Both the position numbers and the translations under genes were made by a program. A model generated the notes under the pieces. The model had not been told where the DNA came from and made no database searches. It was given only the letters and a program-made list of their open reading frames with translations. Below are positions 44,741-57,600 of a stretch of DNA of 64,000 nt, piece after piece (the stretch's first letter is position 1; every line of letters begins with the position of its first letter). The stretch is from Numida meleagris (taxonomy: Eukaryota; Chordata; Aves; Galliformes; Numididae): positions 13,265,484 through 13,329,483 of the forward strand of contig NC_034414.1 of the NCBI RefSeq assembly GCF_002078875.1, in the 5' to 3' direction.

Positions 44741-45444
44741 TTTATTACTACACGCGGTGGTGCAGTGGCTTTGTGGGTGCTGTTTGTGGTGCGTTGGCTG
44801 TAAGGCAGTGGTGGGATCACCACTTTGGGGGCTTGGATGGGGCTGTGGGGTGAAGAAGCTCCTGGTAATCCCTCTGCAGGGGAGAGCATGGAGGAAAAGT
44901 GCATTGAGGGCCAGTTCTGGCCAGTGAGGGAATACAGGAGCCTCCCATGTGGTTGGTCAGGGCTTTTTTGGAGTGTTTTCTCAGGTAATTGAGTAACGGC
45001 AGCTAAAGATGGCACAAGAACTCGCCGCAACTATACCGTGTTCTGCCTGCTGGCGTTTGCCCCCAGCTCTACATAAAACAAAGTGCCTGGGAAGGAGTGA
45101 GGTGCTCTTGTCCCGCAGTCCAAGAAGCGGTGCTCTTTTGGAAAGGGGAACACAACCTGTTGAAGTTTCGTCTCATGAGGCTCAGTGCCTGCTAACCAAC
45201 CTGTACTCCCTCGAGAGCATCCGTCAGTGCTCGGCTCCATTGGCATTCAGGGCTGCAAAGTGCTCTCTGCAAATGCTCCCAGCTTGGTAACCCCCTTTAG
45301 GTAACTTCTTCCCTCTGCTATCAGTTAATTCTTGCCTGGGACTTTATAATGGAGGCAGCTGCAAGGTATTTAGTTATGAGCAGCCTGCAGTGAGCAGGAG
45401 GGGCTCAGTGTAGGGTTGTGCCTCCAGCACAAGAATGCCAGAGG
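44741..45444. other. Convergent intergenic gap between PHLDA2 and SLC22A18
   Basis: About 700 bases between the two predicted cleavage sites. No repeat or gene recognised; the short ORFs look like chance. Confidence 0.6.
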
Positions 45445-45465
45445 ACACACAAAAACATTGCTTGC

Positions 45466-45471
45466 TTTATT
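45466..45471 (-). terminator. SLC22A18: SLC22A18 poly(A) signal AATAAA (reverse strand)
   Basis: TTTATT on + is AATAAA on -, about 57 bases after the SLC22A18 stop, followed by a GT-rich stretch (TGTTTTTGTGTGTCC on -). It gives a very short 3' UTR. Confidence 0.8.
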
Positions 45472-45527
45472 CCTGTGGAAAAAAAAAAGAAAGAGGCAGC
45501 TTTCTTGCATTAGTGGCTTTTTGTCTC

Positions 45528-45694
45528 TCAGTGGGATTTTGCTCTTGAGAGATAAACAAACAAACCGACATTGACAATGAGCTGCAAGTAGCCAAAGGAG
45601 GAGACTCCAAACCGCTTGTACAGGATGCCGCTGATGGTTGGGCCCACTGTCCTCGTCAAGGGCTGGACCGAGGCGCAGATACCCAGCATGGCCC
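45528..45694 (-). CDS. SLC22A18: SLC22A18 last coding exon
   Basis: Acceptor CTCCTAG at 45695-45701 on -. It encodes [20 protein letters not shown] and a last membrane helix, ending RAKSH with TGA at 45528-45530. The exon begins with two bases that complete a split Gly codon. Confidence 0.94.
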
Positions 45695-48600
45695 CTAGGA
45701 GAAACAGCAGAGAAATCTGGGTGAGTGCTAGTGGCCTCCCCCTGCTGCGGTAGGAAACGGCCTCAAACCATCTCTGGTAGCCTTTGGCACTGGGAGATGC
45801 TCCTGGACCTGATGGGATGGGATGGGATGGGATGGGATGGGATGGGATGGGATGGGATGGGATGGGATGGGATGGGGGCATCTTCCAGGGACACTGAAGC
45901 CTCCCAAAGGAAAGCACACAGTTCCTTTCAATATCATAATTAGCAGCTGTGGGGACCTGAGGGGTCCCAGCCCACCCAAGTAGCAAACACCATGTATTTT
46001 CACTCATGAGACAGAAGAACGGCTCTTAGGAGTGCGTCAGGAGCTAGAAAGGTCTAACTACATCTTTAAGAACAGGTAACTAAAAGCAGAAGTAGAGACT
46101 GAGCCCCCGTGAGATCACCCCCACCGCCTTGCGAACAGAGTGGATGTTTCAATTTGGATGGCAATGGGAGCCTTTCACCTGGCTCAGCCGGTTCTCCTTC
46201 CAGCAGAGCATGCATTTGCATGGCGAACAGGAGGAGGGGAAGCACCTCCACTGGGGCAAGGGCAGGTTTTTCCACCAGGATGTCACACGGGATGCAGCCA
46301 TGACCTTGGGCTTCTCGCCATGCAGGCCAGAACTTCATTAGCCCACACTAAGTATGGGCAAGCTGTGCAAGGAACTTACTTAGGTCCCACTCCAAAATGT
46401 TGTTCTCAATCATTTTTCTTAATACCAATACTGAGCTAGTGGCATCGGTTTTCCACCAATACATGACTTGAATCATCACCAGTGGTATCCGGGACAAGGG
46501 AGAAGCTGTCCTGCTTGCAAGGTGTGGACCCCAGGGTGCTATCTGTATGGCTTAATGCAGTGGGTGACCACGGAGAAATGATCCCAGCTTGGGGGGAGGA
46601 CAGGCAGACATGGGTTGGTGTCACACTGGCCTGGAACTGTTGCACTTCTGTCAAAAATGCTTAAAATACTTGTGCAGTGAGCCTGAATTGAGGGCGTAGG
46701 TGTGACATACAGAGAGGGAAGTCTCCCTGAAGAGCTGCCCAGCTCCTCCTGCGCATGGGAACAGCGAGGGGTGGGACCTCAGCCTGACCCTTTGCCAATG
46801 GGAACGATCCCACAACCACCAAACTTTCTGGGCAGGTTTTGCAATTATTTTTTTTCCCTCTGGGTATTTGAATTAAACTAATTACTACGTGCAATTGCCA
46901 AACTGGCTCTCATGACTGAGGAGGCACTTTTTTTTCCTTTTTTTTTTTTAGCTGAAATCCATCCTCTTGAAAGGCTGGGCTCTCCTCGGCAGGGCTGTAA
47001 CACGTTGCTGAGAAAGATAATTTCTATTTAATGGGCTTAAATTAGATCCTTCATGTCGGATGCCCTGGAGCTTTGGGACACTGTAAATCAGCATTTGCTC
47101 CATTTCCAAGCAACTCACGTGATGGATCCCAGTTAACTTCAGACCTTTAACAGTAACAAGTCACCACAACAGCAAAAAACTGTCTCCTCTCCTCTCCTCT
47201 TTCCCAAGCTAGGGGGCCGGTGGCTGAGCCTCGCTGCAGGCTCTTCTCCTAAGGCTTTGCGCCTGATGTGCAAATCAAATCACGAGATGCGGGTCCAGGA
47301 TGATGCTCTGCTCCACTTCCTCCCTGCCTCCACATGTCGAGCAGGAACAAGACCCCCATTCTCAGGGGACAAGGAGCGCTTGTGTGGCTGTGGGCCCGCC
47401 CTGGCTTGGGGCTGTGCTCCCACCAGCTCACACACCCGGCAGAGCGGCACACGTGTGTGCGGTGCAACATTTTCCCTTCCTGCCTTTGAAGATGGGGAGG
47501 GAAAAAAAAAAAAAATCAAAGGGAAACGAATGAAATCATTTCCACACTGTTTCCTTCGATGGAATTCATCAGCTTCAGTAGGAACGGCCTTAGATGGGTC
47601 CTTTGCAGAGCCAGTTTTGGGCTGGCAGGGGACGGAGCCATGCTTTAGCTGCTGCCCCTTTGAGTGCAGCACCCGTGTGCTAGGAGCGGCATTTTGTGGT
47701 GGCATTGCCCCCAGGGACACCCACGCCACAGCTGCTGCAGGGAGGCAGCTTGCGGGGCCACGGCTCTGCTGTGTCAGGCATTCCTGCACTGCCTGGGAAC
47801 AGAGCCTCCTCCCTGGGGAACACTGCAAGGAGGAAGTGTGTCGCAAAGGTGAGGGGCACAAAGGACCAGCGAAGATGGTTTTCCTCCAATGCTGCGATCC
47901 TCCATGCCAGCTGTGTCCCTCCTCGTCATGCACCACTTTGATCCAGGAGCACTTGGCATGGCATCAGCCTGGGATGGATGGGCACAATAGAGCCCATACC
48001 CTCCCAGCGCCCAGAACATACTCCCGCCACCCCGTGGGCTGTCTCCATCCTGCCCATCTGCCTCCATCTCATCCTGTCGTAACAACATACGCAAGCAGGG
48101 ACCAGGGTGAGGCAACTAAACCCATTTTCCTCTCTGACTGAATTTTGCCTCCGGGCTTTAACAGCTGAGCAATGCTCCATTTTTCCTTACAAAGCCCCTT
48201 TGAGCAGAACCTGGATGAGTTCCAGCCTTGCTTCATGCCCTAGAGCCCCTTGGTGTCCTTTCTCCAGCATTCCCCCTCCCCGATGAGTGCTACTCCAAGC
48301 CACGAAGCAGCAGACGTGCTCCGGGCACACCCCATCCCTTGCCTCCACGCGGTCTCAGGGCTGCTCTCCCAGGTAGAAGCACCATGCCTGAACACTACAG
48401 GATCTCAGCATTCGTAGCAGAATCACAGAATCGTTTGAGTTGGAAGGGACCTTTAAAAGTCATCTGGTACAACTCCCCTGCCATGAAGGACAAGCAGAGG
48501 CAATCTTCAACTCTACAAATAAACTACGAGAGTGACATTTAGAAAAGCTCTTCATCCAGAAGCATCTCCAAAGTGCTTTATAAACTTCATTAAAGGGCTG

Positions 48601-51600
48601 TGCAGACTCTAAATCTGATTCTCGGTAGGGTCCTGCGTGGAGGTATCTTTGTTGACTGAAGAAATACTGCACGTGTGAAGATTTGTGCCCCATTGTACAG
48701 AGAAATACAGTGACTGTTCACAAAAATATGGCCAAAGGGGAGAGCAGGGGCAGGGATGGCGTGAGGCTGGAGGCAAAGCAGATGGCTTGGTGCTGAGTTA
48801 GGGATGATGGCACTGGGGTCAGTGTCTGCTTTATGAAGGAACTGCTCACAAAGAACAAGGCCTATTGGGTTGGGGACTTCACCTTGTGCAGGGGAAATGG
48901 GGCTGAAGGTCCAGGCCTAACAAAAGGCCAGAGCCTGGCGGCAGCCTGGTAGGACTGGGAGCTCTGGTAGTGAGATGCTTACTCAGCATTGTTCAAACAC
49001 CACTACCTGATGGACCCAATAAAGGGAAAAAGACATGTTTGATGTTTGTGATGAGCCTTACCGGTGTCAGAGGAGGGCACAGCCTTGGTGAGCATGCTGT
49101 CAGTGATGGTGCCCAGCATGTTGAAGGAAAACACCAGCGGCACCACGATGATGCAGTAATGCCATACGGTCCTCATCAGGGCCTAAGTGACAAGACACAG
49201 TGGAACACAGATCATTAGAAAGCACAGAGAGCAACTTTGCAGCAAGAAGCAATCCAGAAAGCTATCTGTCTCAAGCCTTTTGACTATGACTTTTAGGTAA
49301 ATGGTGGGAGCCACAACTGATCTGTGATGGTGCAGTTTTGGCCATCTCAAGGTCTTCCATCCATTTTTTCCTCTGTTTTCTCATGTTTTCCTTTGATTCC
49401 CACTCTTTTATCACATTTCCATTGCTTTCTTTGTTTTTCACCTATTTTCCCTTGTTTTCAACTCTTTACCATTGTTTTCACCTGTTTACCCATGTTTTCC
49501 CTTTTCTTTGTTTCTTATTTTCCATTGTTTTCCCTATTTTCAACCATTTGCTCTTGTTTTCCCACTTTAATTTCTTTTTCCACTGCTTTCCCTTGTTTTC
49601 CCCTCTTTTCCCTTTTATCTGCTTACCCTTGTGTTACATCATCTTCCCTTGTTTTCTCCTGTTTTCACTTGCATTTCTCTGGATTCCCTGGTTTTCCCGT
49701 GCATTCCATTGTTTTAACCTGTTTTTACCTTTTTTCCCGGATTTTTTTTCCTTCTTTTCTGCTGTTTTCCTCTGTTTTCCATTGTATTAGCTCTATTTTC
49801 ACTGCCTACCATTGTTTTCCCCTGTTTTCCTCTGTTTGCTTGTTTTCCCATTTTCTCTTCCTTCCCCACTGTTTTCCCTTGTTTTCCCCTCTTTTCCCTT
49901 GTATTAACCTGTTTACCCTTCTTATTCCCTGTTTACCATGGTCTTCCCTTGTTTTCTATGGCTTTCCCTGGGTTTCCTTGTTTTCCCTTATTTTTCCTTA
50001 TTTTCCCTTGTTTTCCTTTCCATTCTCCCGTTTTTGCCTCTTTTTAAATCTTTTCCCCTCATTTTCCCTGCTTCTTCCTTCTTTTCCAATATTCTCCACC
50101 ATTTGTGTGCTGGGAGTCATTCTAAGGATGCAGCGCAAGGAGCAGCCCCTGCCCTGTAATCTGGCAGCACATTCTCCAGCACTGCCGCGGGTATTTTTAG
50201 TGTCTGGGAATTAGTGATATCCCCGCGCCCTCCCCCAGGACTTCTGTCTCTTGTCCAAGTCCTAAGGAGATGTTCCGCAGCAGATGCATGCGGTGTACTT
50301 CAGGAAGCCTCCATTACTCATACAAAACAGCCTAGAGAAGGCATTTCAGTTCATTATCATAAGTAATTAAAACCAAACTAAGCTTGTCAAAATAAATGAA
50401 CCTGGAGCATTATGTAATATTGTACCTTTGGGATTTCTAATCCTGTTCTTCTGCTTCCTTACTAATAAATTCATCAAATTCAGTAATCCGGAATAGGTCT
50501 TCTAGCCATAAGGCGCACATTAGCGAGCATAATTAGGGAGAGTAATGATTTTGTTATTGCACATATTCTTAGTGGAGACATCCCTCCAGCTGTTTAATAC
50601 TTAAAACAAAAGTGGTGAGGATCCCTCAGCGGCGGGGCTGGAGCGGCTCTCAGCCCTGCTGGTCAAATAAATAGATTTCTCTGGGGCATGAAAAGGAAAC
50701 TCCTGCTTCCTTGCAAGTCTCTGCCCTCACCCTTGACTCGAGGTGTGTTTTTGTGGCTGGAAAACAGTTCAGTCACTGGACAAGCCAGAAGTTTCATTCT
50801 CTGGGGTTCTTGCTCATAAAATCTGGTCTGTGCCTCTTGGCTACAGAAGATGGAGCAGCCCAGAGCCATCGCTAACTAACGACTTGGAAATAGTGAGGTT
50901 TATTGCTAGTTTCCCTCTGGACCCATACATGGCAAGGTTTCTGTCCTCGGAAGGGCTCTTTACCTACGTTTTGCTTAAGAACTAGGTGCTCCTGCTTGGG
51001 GAACTGGAGAACAAAGGCAGAGGAGTGGGTATTTGGTACATAAACATTCAGACAGGGAGAGAGCAATTCCTAGCCAGGGCAAATGTCATTGCAGGACAAC
51101 TCAGAAGTGGTAGGAAAAAAAAGGCAGTGATGTTCCCCTTCCTTGTAGGAGTGTCCTCATGGGCTGGAGGCTGAAGGAAATTGTCAGAAAAGAGCAGACC
51201 CAGGGCTGAATATCTTGGGGAACATCTTCTCGCTGCCCTGGGAGTATTGGGGCAGGTGGAGTGTACTGTTGACCACCCACCCTCGGCCGAGCAGACAGCA
51301 GCCTTCTCCACCCAGGCAGATCTGGGAGCATTCTTGAGGCAGGGAAGGCAGACCTGCAGTTTCAGCAGCCAGGCTCAAAAGCCAGTGCCTGGGAACCAGA
51401 GGGCAGGAGGTAGGATGGGGCATAACCATGCCTTGGGACAAAGCTAAGGACTTCCGTCACATCCTTTATAAGAACTCTTTGCTCAGCATGGCCAGCAGCT
51501 GCATCTGCCTATGAATAGCTCTCGTGGGATGTCATTGCTGACCCCTGTCTTCAGGCCATGCTGTCAGGATGTCCGTAGCCCTCCAGGCATGGTGTAATTG

Positions 51601-54600
51601 CCAGCTCTCAAACCAACAACTTCCCTTCCCCACTTTCCTCTCTCCACACAGCCACATCAGCTTCATGTGTCCCTCTACCACTGGTTCTGTGGAGGAAAAT
51701 GGGAATTCTCTTCCCCAGATCACCCCCTTTCTATGCTGAAACCCAAAGGTGAGCCCCTAAAGCCCTCCCTGGGTCACATGCAGATATCCTTCACTGTGGT
51801 GGCACGCTGAGACCAGCCACACACTCACAGTGCCAGTGCTAGGGACTGGGCAGACCCTTCCCAAGCATCTCATCCCTTAGGCAGCACTGTTGGTCACCAG
51901 GGTGTTGCTGATCTGAGCAAATACAGTTACTGGTAGAGCTGCCCCTGTCAACGGGATTTCCCAGTTGACTTTTGAGGCTGCCTCTCGCCCATCCAGACAC
52001 AACTGGTGATGGGTAATGCCAAAACAGAGGAGCTAAACTATTTCCTTGCTACCTCCTTCCCCAAATGCTCTAAGCTTGGAGGAATTAGTAAAACAAAACC
52101 AGAAAGATGAGACAACATCCTCGGCTGTCTCAGGGCACAGTACAACCGCAGCGGTTTTCCTCCCCATAATCTGCATTTACTTTCTGGGCAGTTCAGGAAA
52201 CGGGGCTGCTTGAGGACGGAAGGCAGGACCTCTGTGCAAATCCAGTGACTCAGGTCAGACGCACGGGTTTCTGTGCAGGATTATTACTCTGTAATCCCCA
52301 CAGCTATTACTCACACAGCTCCTTATCGTTGCTGAACTCTGTGTGTTTGCAGAGGCCCAGGCCAGCTGGCTCCCCCCAAGCACAGCTTGGCAAGGCCACG
52401 GTGGCACTGCCAGTGACAAGTAGGCCCTTTGCCCACCTGTGAACCATGACGGTGGAAGGCCCAGCAGATGACTTCTCAGCAAGCCTTACCATGCCCAGCC
52501 CCACGCCGGCGAAGACAAGGATGCTGAACCTGAGCAGGGTCTGCTCTGTGTAATGGCTCGTGAGTTTTCCAACCACCAAGCCTTGGACAACCTGAGAAAG
52601 AAGCACATGAGCAGTGTCAGTCCAGTTTAGACTGATGGAAACAAGCTCTGAGAGCAAACACAAGGGAGAAAACACATTATTTCCTTGCTTTTCTGGGGAG
52701 ATAAAAAGTGACATAGCTGTTGCGGTAAATGGCTTGAATACATGATCCATGATTTTGAGCATTTTGTATCTAAGTGATAAGTCAGATGAAGATCTCTCTT
52801 TTGAGTGATGCTTGCATGAGTTTTCCATCACTGCTCAATCAACAGCGGTGACTGAAACTACTTAAAGACACTTGTTGATAAAACTGAATTTTTTAACTCG
52901 AGATATCCCTCGTGAAATCATTTAGCGAGATCTTCCAAAGCAGAACTTCACAACTATGCAGAGGAGAAAAACACCTCCTCACCTGTACCTTCTCTTGCCA
53001 TTATTTTACGCTATAACTACACAAATGGGGCAGTTCATCATTTTAATACAGGAAACAAGATCGACAGAGATGCTAATATCCAGACACAGCAATATGCACA
53101 GGCGCAAGAGATGGGGAACTGGTTTTGCAGATTTTAAGCAAAAACTAGGGAAGAGGGGGTGGGAAGGAGGAGCAAAAATGTAAATCCCAGGGCGCATTTG
53201 TCTTTTACATAGCTTTGGAGAGTAGCCTAAAGAGAACCTTGGTGCTCGGATTTGGCTTGGGCCGCTACTACGCTGCATTCAGCCTTACTGTGCTAATTCT
53301 AAGGGAGGAACCCAAAATCCACCAAAGGGAAACTGGTGAAAAATAAATAAGGAAGGAAGTTATTAAAAAGAAATGCTAATCTATGACAAACTGTCCGGAA
53401 GGAAAAAGCAGTATAAATACTAAAACAAAAACAAATGGTAAAAAGCAAATAACAACGGAGTGAAAATACAATAAAGTTGACATAAAGAGCAATAGGTACA
53501 GTTTGAATATTTCTCCCACAAGCTACAACTTAAAATACGTCACAATGAAACTCTTTGTCTTCTCTCAGAACACAAGTAAATTTTGACATGGGGACATGTC
53601 TGTCATACAGAAATTTCAGTTCTCAGAACATGCTTTTCCTGCTGTTCCCTGTCCCACCCTTGGGCAGGGCTGGGGAGCTCAGCTCGTATGTGTGACAGTG
53701 GTACGAAGCTTGCATGGCTTTCCCAGGCTGTGCCACCCACCCACCTGGTATCCTTGGGGACGGTGCACTGTGAGGCTGGGACATGGATGAGGTGACCTGA
53801 GTCATGCTGGCCACACGCCCTGCCACAGACATGGGTCAGGTGGGAGGAAGAGGAGGCCAGCCCTGGTGGCTCCTATTCAGGTGGGTGGAGGAGCTGCTGA
53901 GTCACGCTTCATTTAGCCAAGCACTCCTAAACGAAGCGGCATCATTAACATCTTGCAGCCTCCCAGTCCCTCCTGGCCAGGCTGCGCCAAGTCACAGGAT
54001 GGGGCACAGCCCGCCCTCAGTGTGACTCCGCGTGGCGGTGGCATCACCCAAACATGGCTTGGCTCTGCTGCGCCTCCAGAGGGAAGGTTTCTCAATTTAC
54101 CTGGGCTTGAATGGTGTATTTAACTGGGATTCGCCATGAGGTGCAGCCTGGGCCCTGCCCGTCCTTGAGTCATGGGAGTCTATCGTCAGAGGAAGCCTAT
54201 TCAGATCACCACGGGAGCGGCAAGCATCAGCCCACGTCACTTGCTTTCTGTCCCAGGCCACACAGCCAACCTTAGGCTATACGGACCCCAGCTTCCCCAT
54301 GCTTACTGGGCCCCCTCAGCTTTTGCTTCTGTTCCCCATCCCCAGTGTGGTCACTGCTGATGCATCCATGAGCCACAAAGACTCATCACACTGAGTATGA
54401 ACTTTATTTACCAGCATCTGAATTTAGGTGCTGGATAATAGTTCCGGTTTTTGGGCGCTCAGCAAATGTTTCCAGCCAGAAATGAGATCTGAAAACCCAT
54501 CACCTCCAGCAGAGATCTTTCCTGAACCACGTACAGAATCAGAGATTTACACAATCATGGAATCAGGGCTGGAAAAGACCACTAAAATCACCTAGTCCAA

Positions 54601-57600
54601 CCAAATAAACTCCCTAAACCTCTAGAAAGGGTTGAAGAGGAAGAAAAACCTAGGAAAGTGGGGATGCTGGAGGGAGTTCTGGGCCTCTCCTTGCTTGCAG
54701 CCTCCACTTGAGCTCCCACAGGCTGCCCCTCCTGCAGTTAATCGCAGGGATGGTGCTTGCTTTGTAACCTGACCTCCTTTGAAGTGCCGGGCAGAGACGG
54801 TGTACCTGGCTGGAATGTGTTCTGTCATCAATAAACAAAAAGGAGAGGAAATTGTTTGCAAGTGAAATAACAGGCACTGCCCGTGGCTGTGTACACATGT
54901 CGCAGGAAAAACCAACACTTTTTTTCCCCTTCTGTCAAGGCAAATAAGTCTCCTGATGAATGCAGAACAGCCAAATCTCCTTGCCTTTATGCTGGCTTAG
55001 CACTGGTGATTCCTTCCACTAGAGTAGGTCAGATGCTCACATAGAAAACCACCTCTACTATCACTGCATCCAGTGGAGCTCCTCTTCACTTGGGAGAGCC
55101 AAGTTGTTGGTATCACCAACAACTCTGCTCAGTCCCTTACAGAGTGGAGAAGGCTTTTGCTGTTTGAAAGTTTGAGGTGTTAATTTTTGGCAGACCTTTT
55201 GGCAGAGCAGTTTCCTTGCTGCATGGAACTGTTGTGGAGCAGGACCAGCATTCATCCCCAAGTAGTTATGTGGAAAAAATCTAAGTCCATAAACTCGTAG
55301 AATCATGAAATTGTTTGAATTGGAAGGGACCCTTAAAGACTATCTAGTCCAACTCCTCTGCAATGAACAGGGACACCTACAGCGCCTACGTCAGGCGCTC
55401 AGAGAACTCTCCAGCCTGACCTTGGGTGTCTCCAGGGATGGAGCATCCATCACCTCCCTGGGCAACCAGTGGTTGCCACTGTCTCACTGCCCTTATTATA
55501 AAAAGCTTCTTCCTTACATCCAGTCTAAATCTCTTTTAGTTTTGAAACCATTTCTCCTTGTCCTCTCAAGCCCAGCAGATGTCTGGCTGGTCCTTCATTC
55601 ACGTTTGGCCAAGGGACAGGAGACTGTTCCTACAGACTCCTTCAGAAGCACCCACTGAAAAAAACACAGGGCAGAGCCCAGCAACAAGACCCCTACTTCC
55701 AGTCTAGAAGTTCCCAGGGCCAGAGTGGTGCTGGACAGGAGAACCACAGCTGAGTAAAGGTCGGGGAAGACCTGAGTGGGCACCAAACAGCGGGGATTGG
55801 TCCTGCTGGGCTGAAGGTGGTACAAAACCAGGCACTGGTCTGGGTGGGAGGAGGAGGAGGAAGTTATTTTATGGAGACTGCAATGCTAGAAAGCATATGA
55901 GAAGTCATTCATGCCTTACAAGAACAGAGGGTTGGGGCTGCAAGGAGAGTGGATGGGGAGGGCTGAACTGCTGAGCCAGCACTTGGCCTCACAGGGCAGA
56001 GGCAGCGTGTGTTTTGCAAACTGCAGCCTAATCGCCTGCCTTCTCCCCACCTCCACCCCCTGCACACATCTAAATCCTTCAAAGCAAGGAAACTGGAGAA
56101 CTTTTTGTTTGTTGTTGCAAGGTCCTTTCACCGAGTGGGTTTTCCCCCTCAGGCAAATCTGGCTGTAATTAAATCCCCAGCTCTTTAATCATCCCTCCTG
56201 CTGCAGCGAGAAATAAAAAAGCAAGAGGGACAGGCTGGTGATAAGATGATAGGCAATGTAAATCTCTCCTCCAGGAATCTCTCTCATCTTTCCAGAATCG
56301 CTCGGTACAAACTTGTCCCTCCAGAAGCTGCATGGCTGGAGGTGGGGTTTGTTGAACAATGCCTATTAAGCACAGTAAATAGAACAGTCGTCTTATGATT
56401 TCTCGGTCCTCGGGGTAATAAATACTTACCCCTTTGTCCCACCCTGAGTTTTTGTTTTGTGTGCTTTGCTTTGCTTTTGGGGAAAAAAAAAATCCTTAAA
56501 GGAAAGCTCCTCCTGTCCATGCTTGGAAATCTGAACATCAGATGTGACTTCAGATTCCAACCAGGGACTGCAGGTATTTCCCTTGCCTAATCCTCTGACA
56601 GCTTTTTCCAAGTACAAATACTACATCTGGAAGTCCTCCATGTCATTGCACTCCCAACTCCAAGAAAAGACGGAGCCTAGGCCTGCTTCTGACCATTATG
56701 CAGTTATTTTAAATGTTACATGGTTATGAAATTAATCATTCTCCAGAGGAAGAATGAATGACATCCCACACTCCTCCTAGGCATTCAAGAAGAGGGAGAT
56801 TTTGTTCACACAGGCCCTGGGATCACAGCTCTGGAGGCCAAGAGGCACTGCATCCCTGATGGGCTCCCAGACCTCTCACAGGAGATCCACTGGTGAACAG
56901 ATAAAACTGCTTCAAACATATCACGAGCAAGGGGATTTCTGCAGAGCAAGGCACTGCACTCCTCCTACTCCCTACCTGACATCCTCATTTCCTTATCTCC
57001 CATCAGAAATCCCCTCCTGCCCACAGCCAGCTACATGCTGTTGGGGTGCAGAGCGTGATTCACTCTCTCTGCTTTCTGCTTCTCCAGCACCACCTAAACC
57101 TTCCCCATCCTCACTGTGCTTCCAGACTGCCCCGTATCCTCTGCTACCTGAAGATGCTTTTTGCCTAATTGCAAATAGGTGCAGCTGATGATCTCTCCCA
57201 AATAATCATTAAACAGGTGCATAATCTTGGGCCACTCAGGTTCCCCAGACCATCTCTTGGAAGTGAGATGCTCACTGATGTCCTCCATCTGCACAGGGGA
57301 CAAAGCCCTCACCTTCCAAGGGGCTACCATTTCTGTGCTGATCCCCCTACACAAAGAGGAGCTTGGGATACCCATGGTAAAGTTCTTGGGTTGCCTATCT
57401 GAAGGCAGGCAGGCTGACTCAGAGCCATTCCACATCTTCTCTCTAGGTGCTCTGCAGCTGGCTTGAAGGGTGAGAAACTCAGATGTTGGCGATGCGTTGG
57501 CTGCCTCTCACCACAGTAGGTTAAATGAGGCTGAGAAGTCAAAAAATTAGGTTAAGGAATTGGAGCGTAACATCTGCAGGGTAGGAGAGGAAAGCAGGAA

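Larger units (their letters stand above)
45695..49061 (-). other. SLC22A18: SLC22A18 last intron (3.4 kb)
   Basis: Holds the GATGG tandem repeat close to its 3' splice site, a T/A-rich block at 46850-47010, pyrimidine pentamers at 47184-47205 and a CR1 tail at 48420. A 294-codon open frame on the opposite strand (47257-48141) has no recognisable domain. Confidence 0.6.
49183..52489 (-). other. SLC22A18: SLC22A18 intron (3.3 kb) with a large pyrimidine-rich repeat
   Basis: Contains the TTTTCCC-type repeat (49352-50100) and an AT-rich island (50320-50620). From about 50640 to 52489 I see nothing recognisable. Confidence 0.6.

Noticed and set aside
49324..50214. 296-codon open frame rich in Phe, Pro, Leu and Ser, resembling a membrane protein
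   Set aside because: It is the translation of the TTTTCCC-type repeat; a shifted frame is equally open and no start or splice context supports it.
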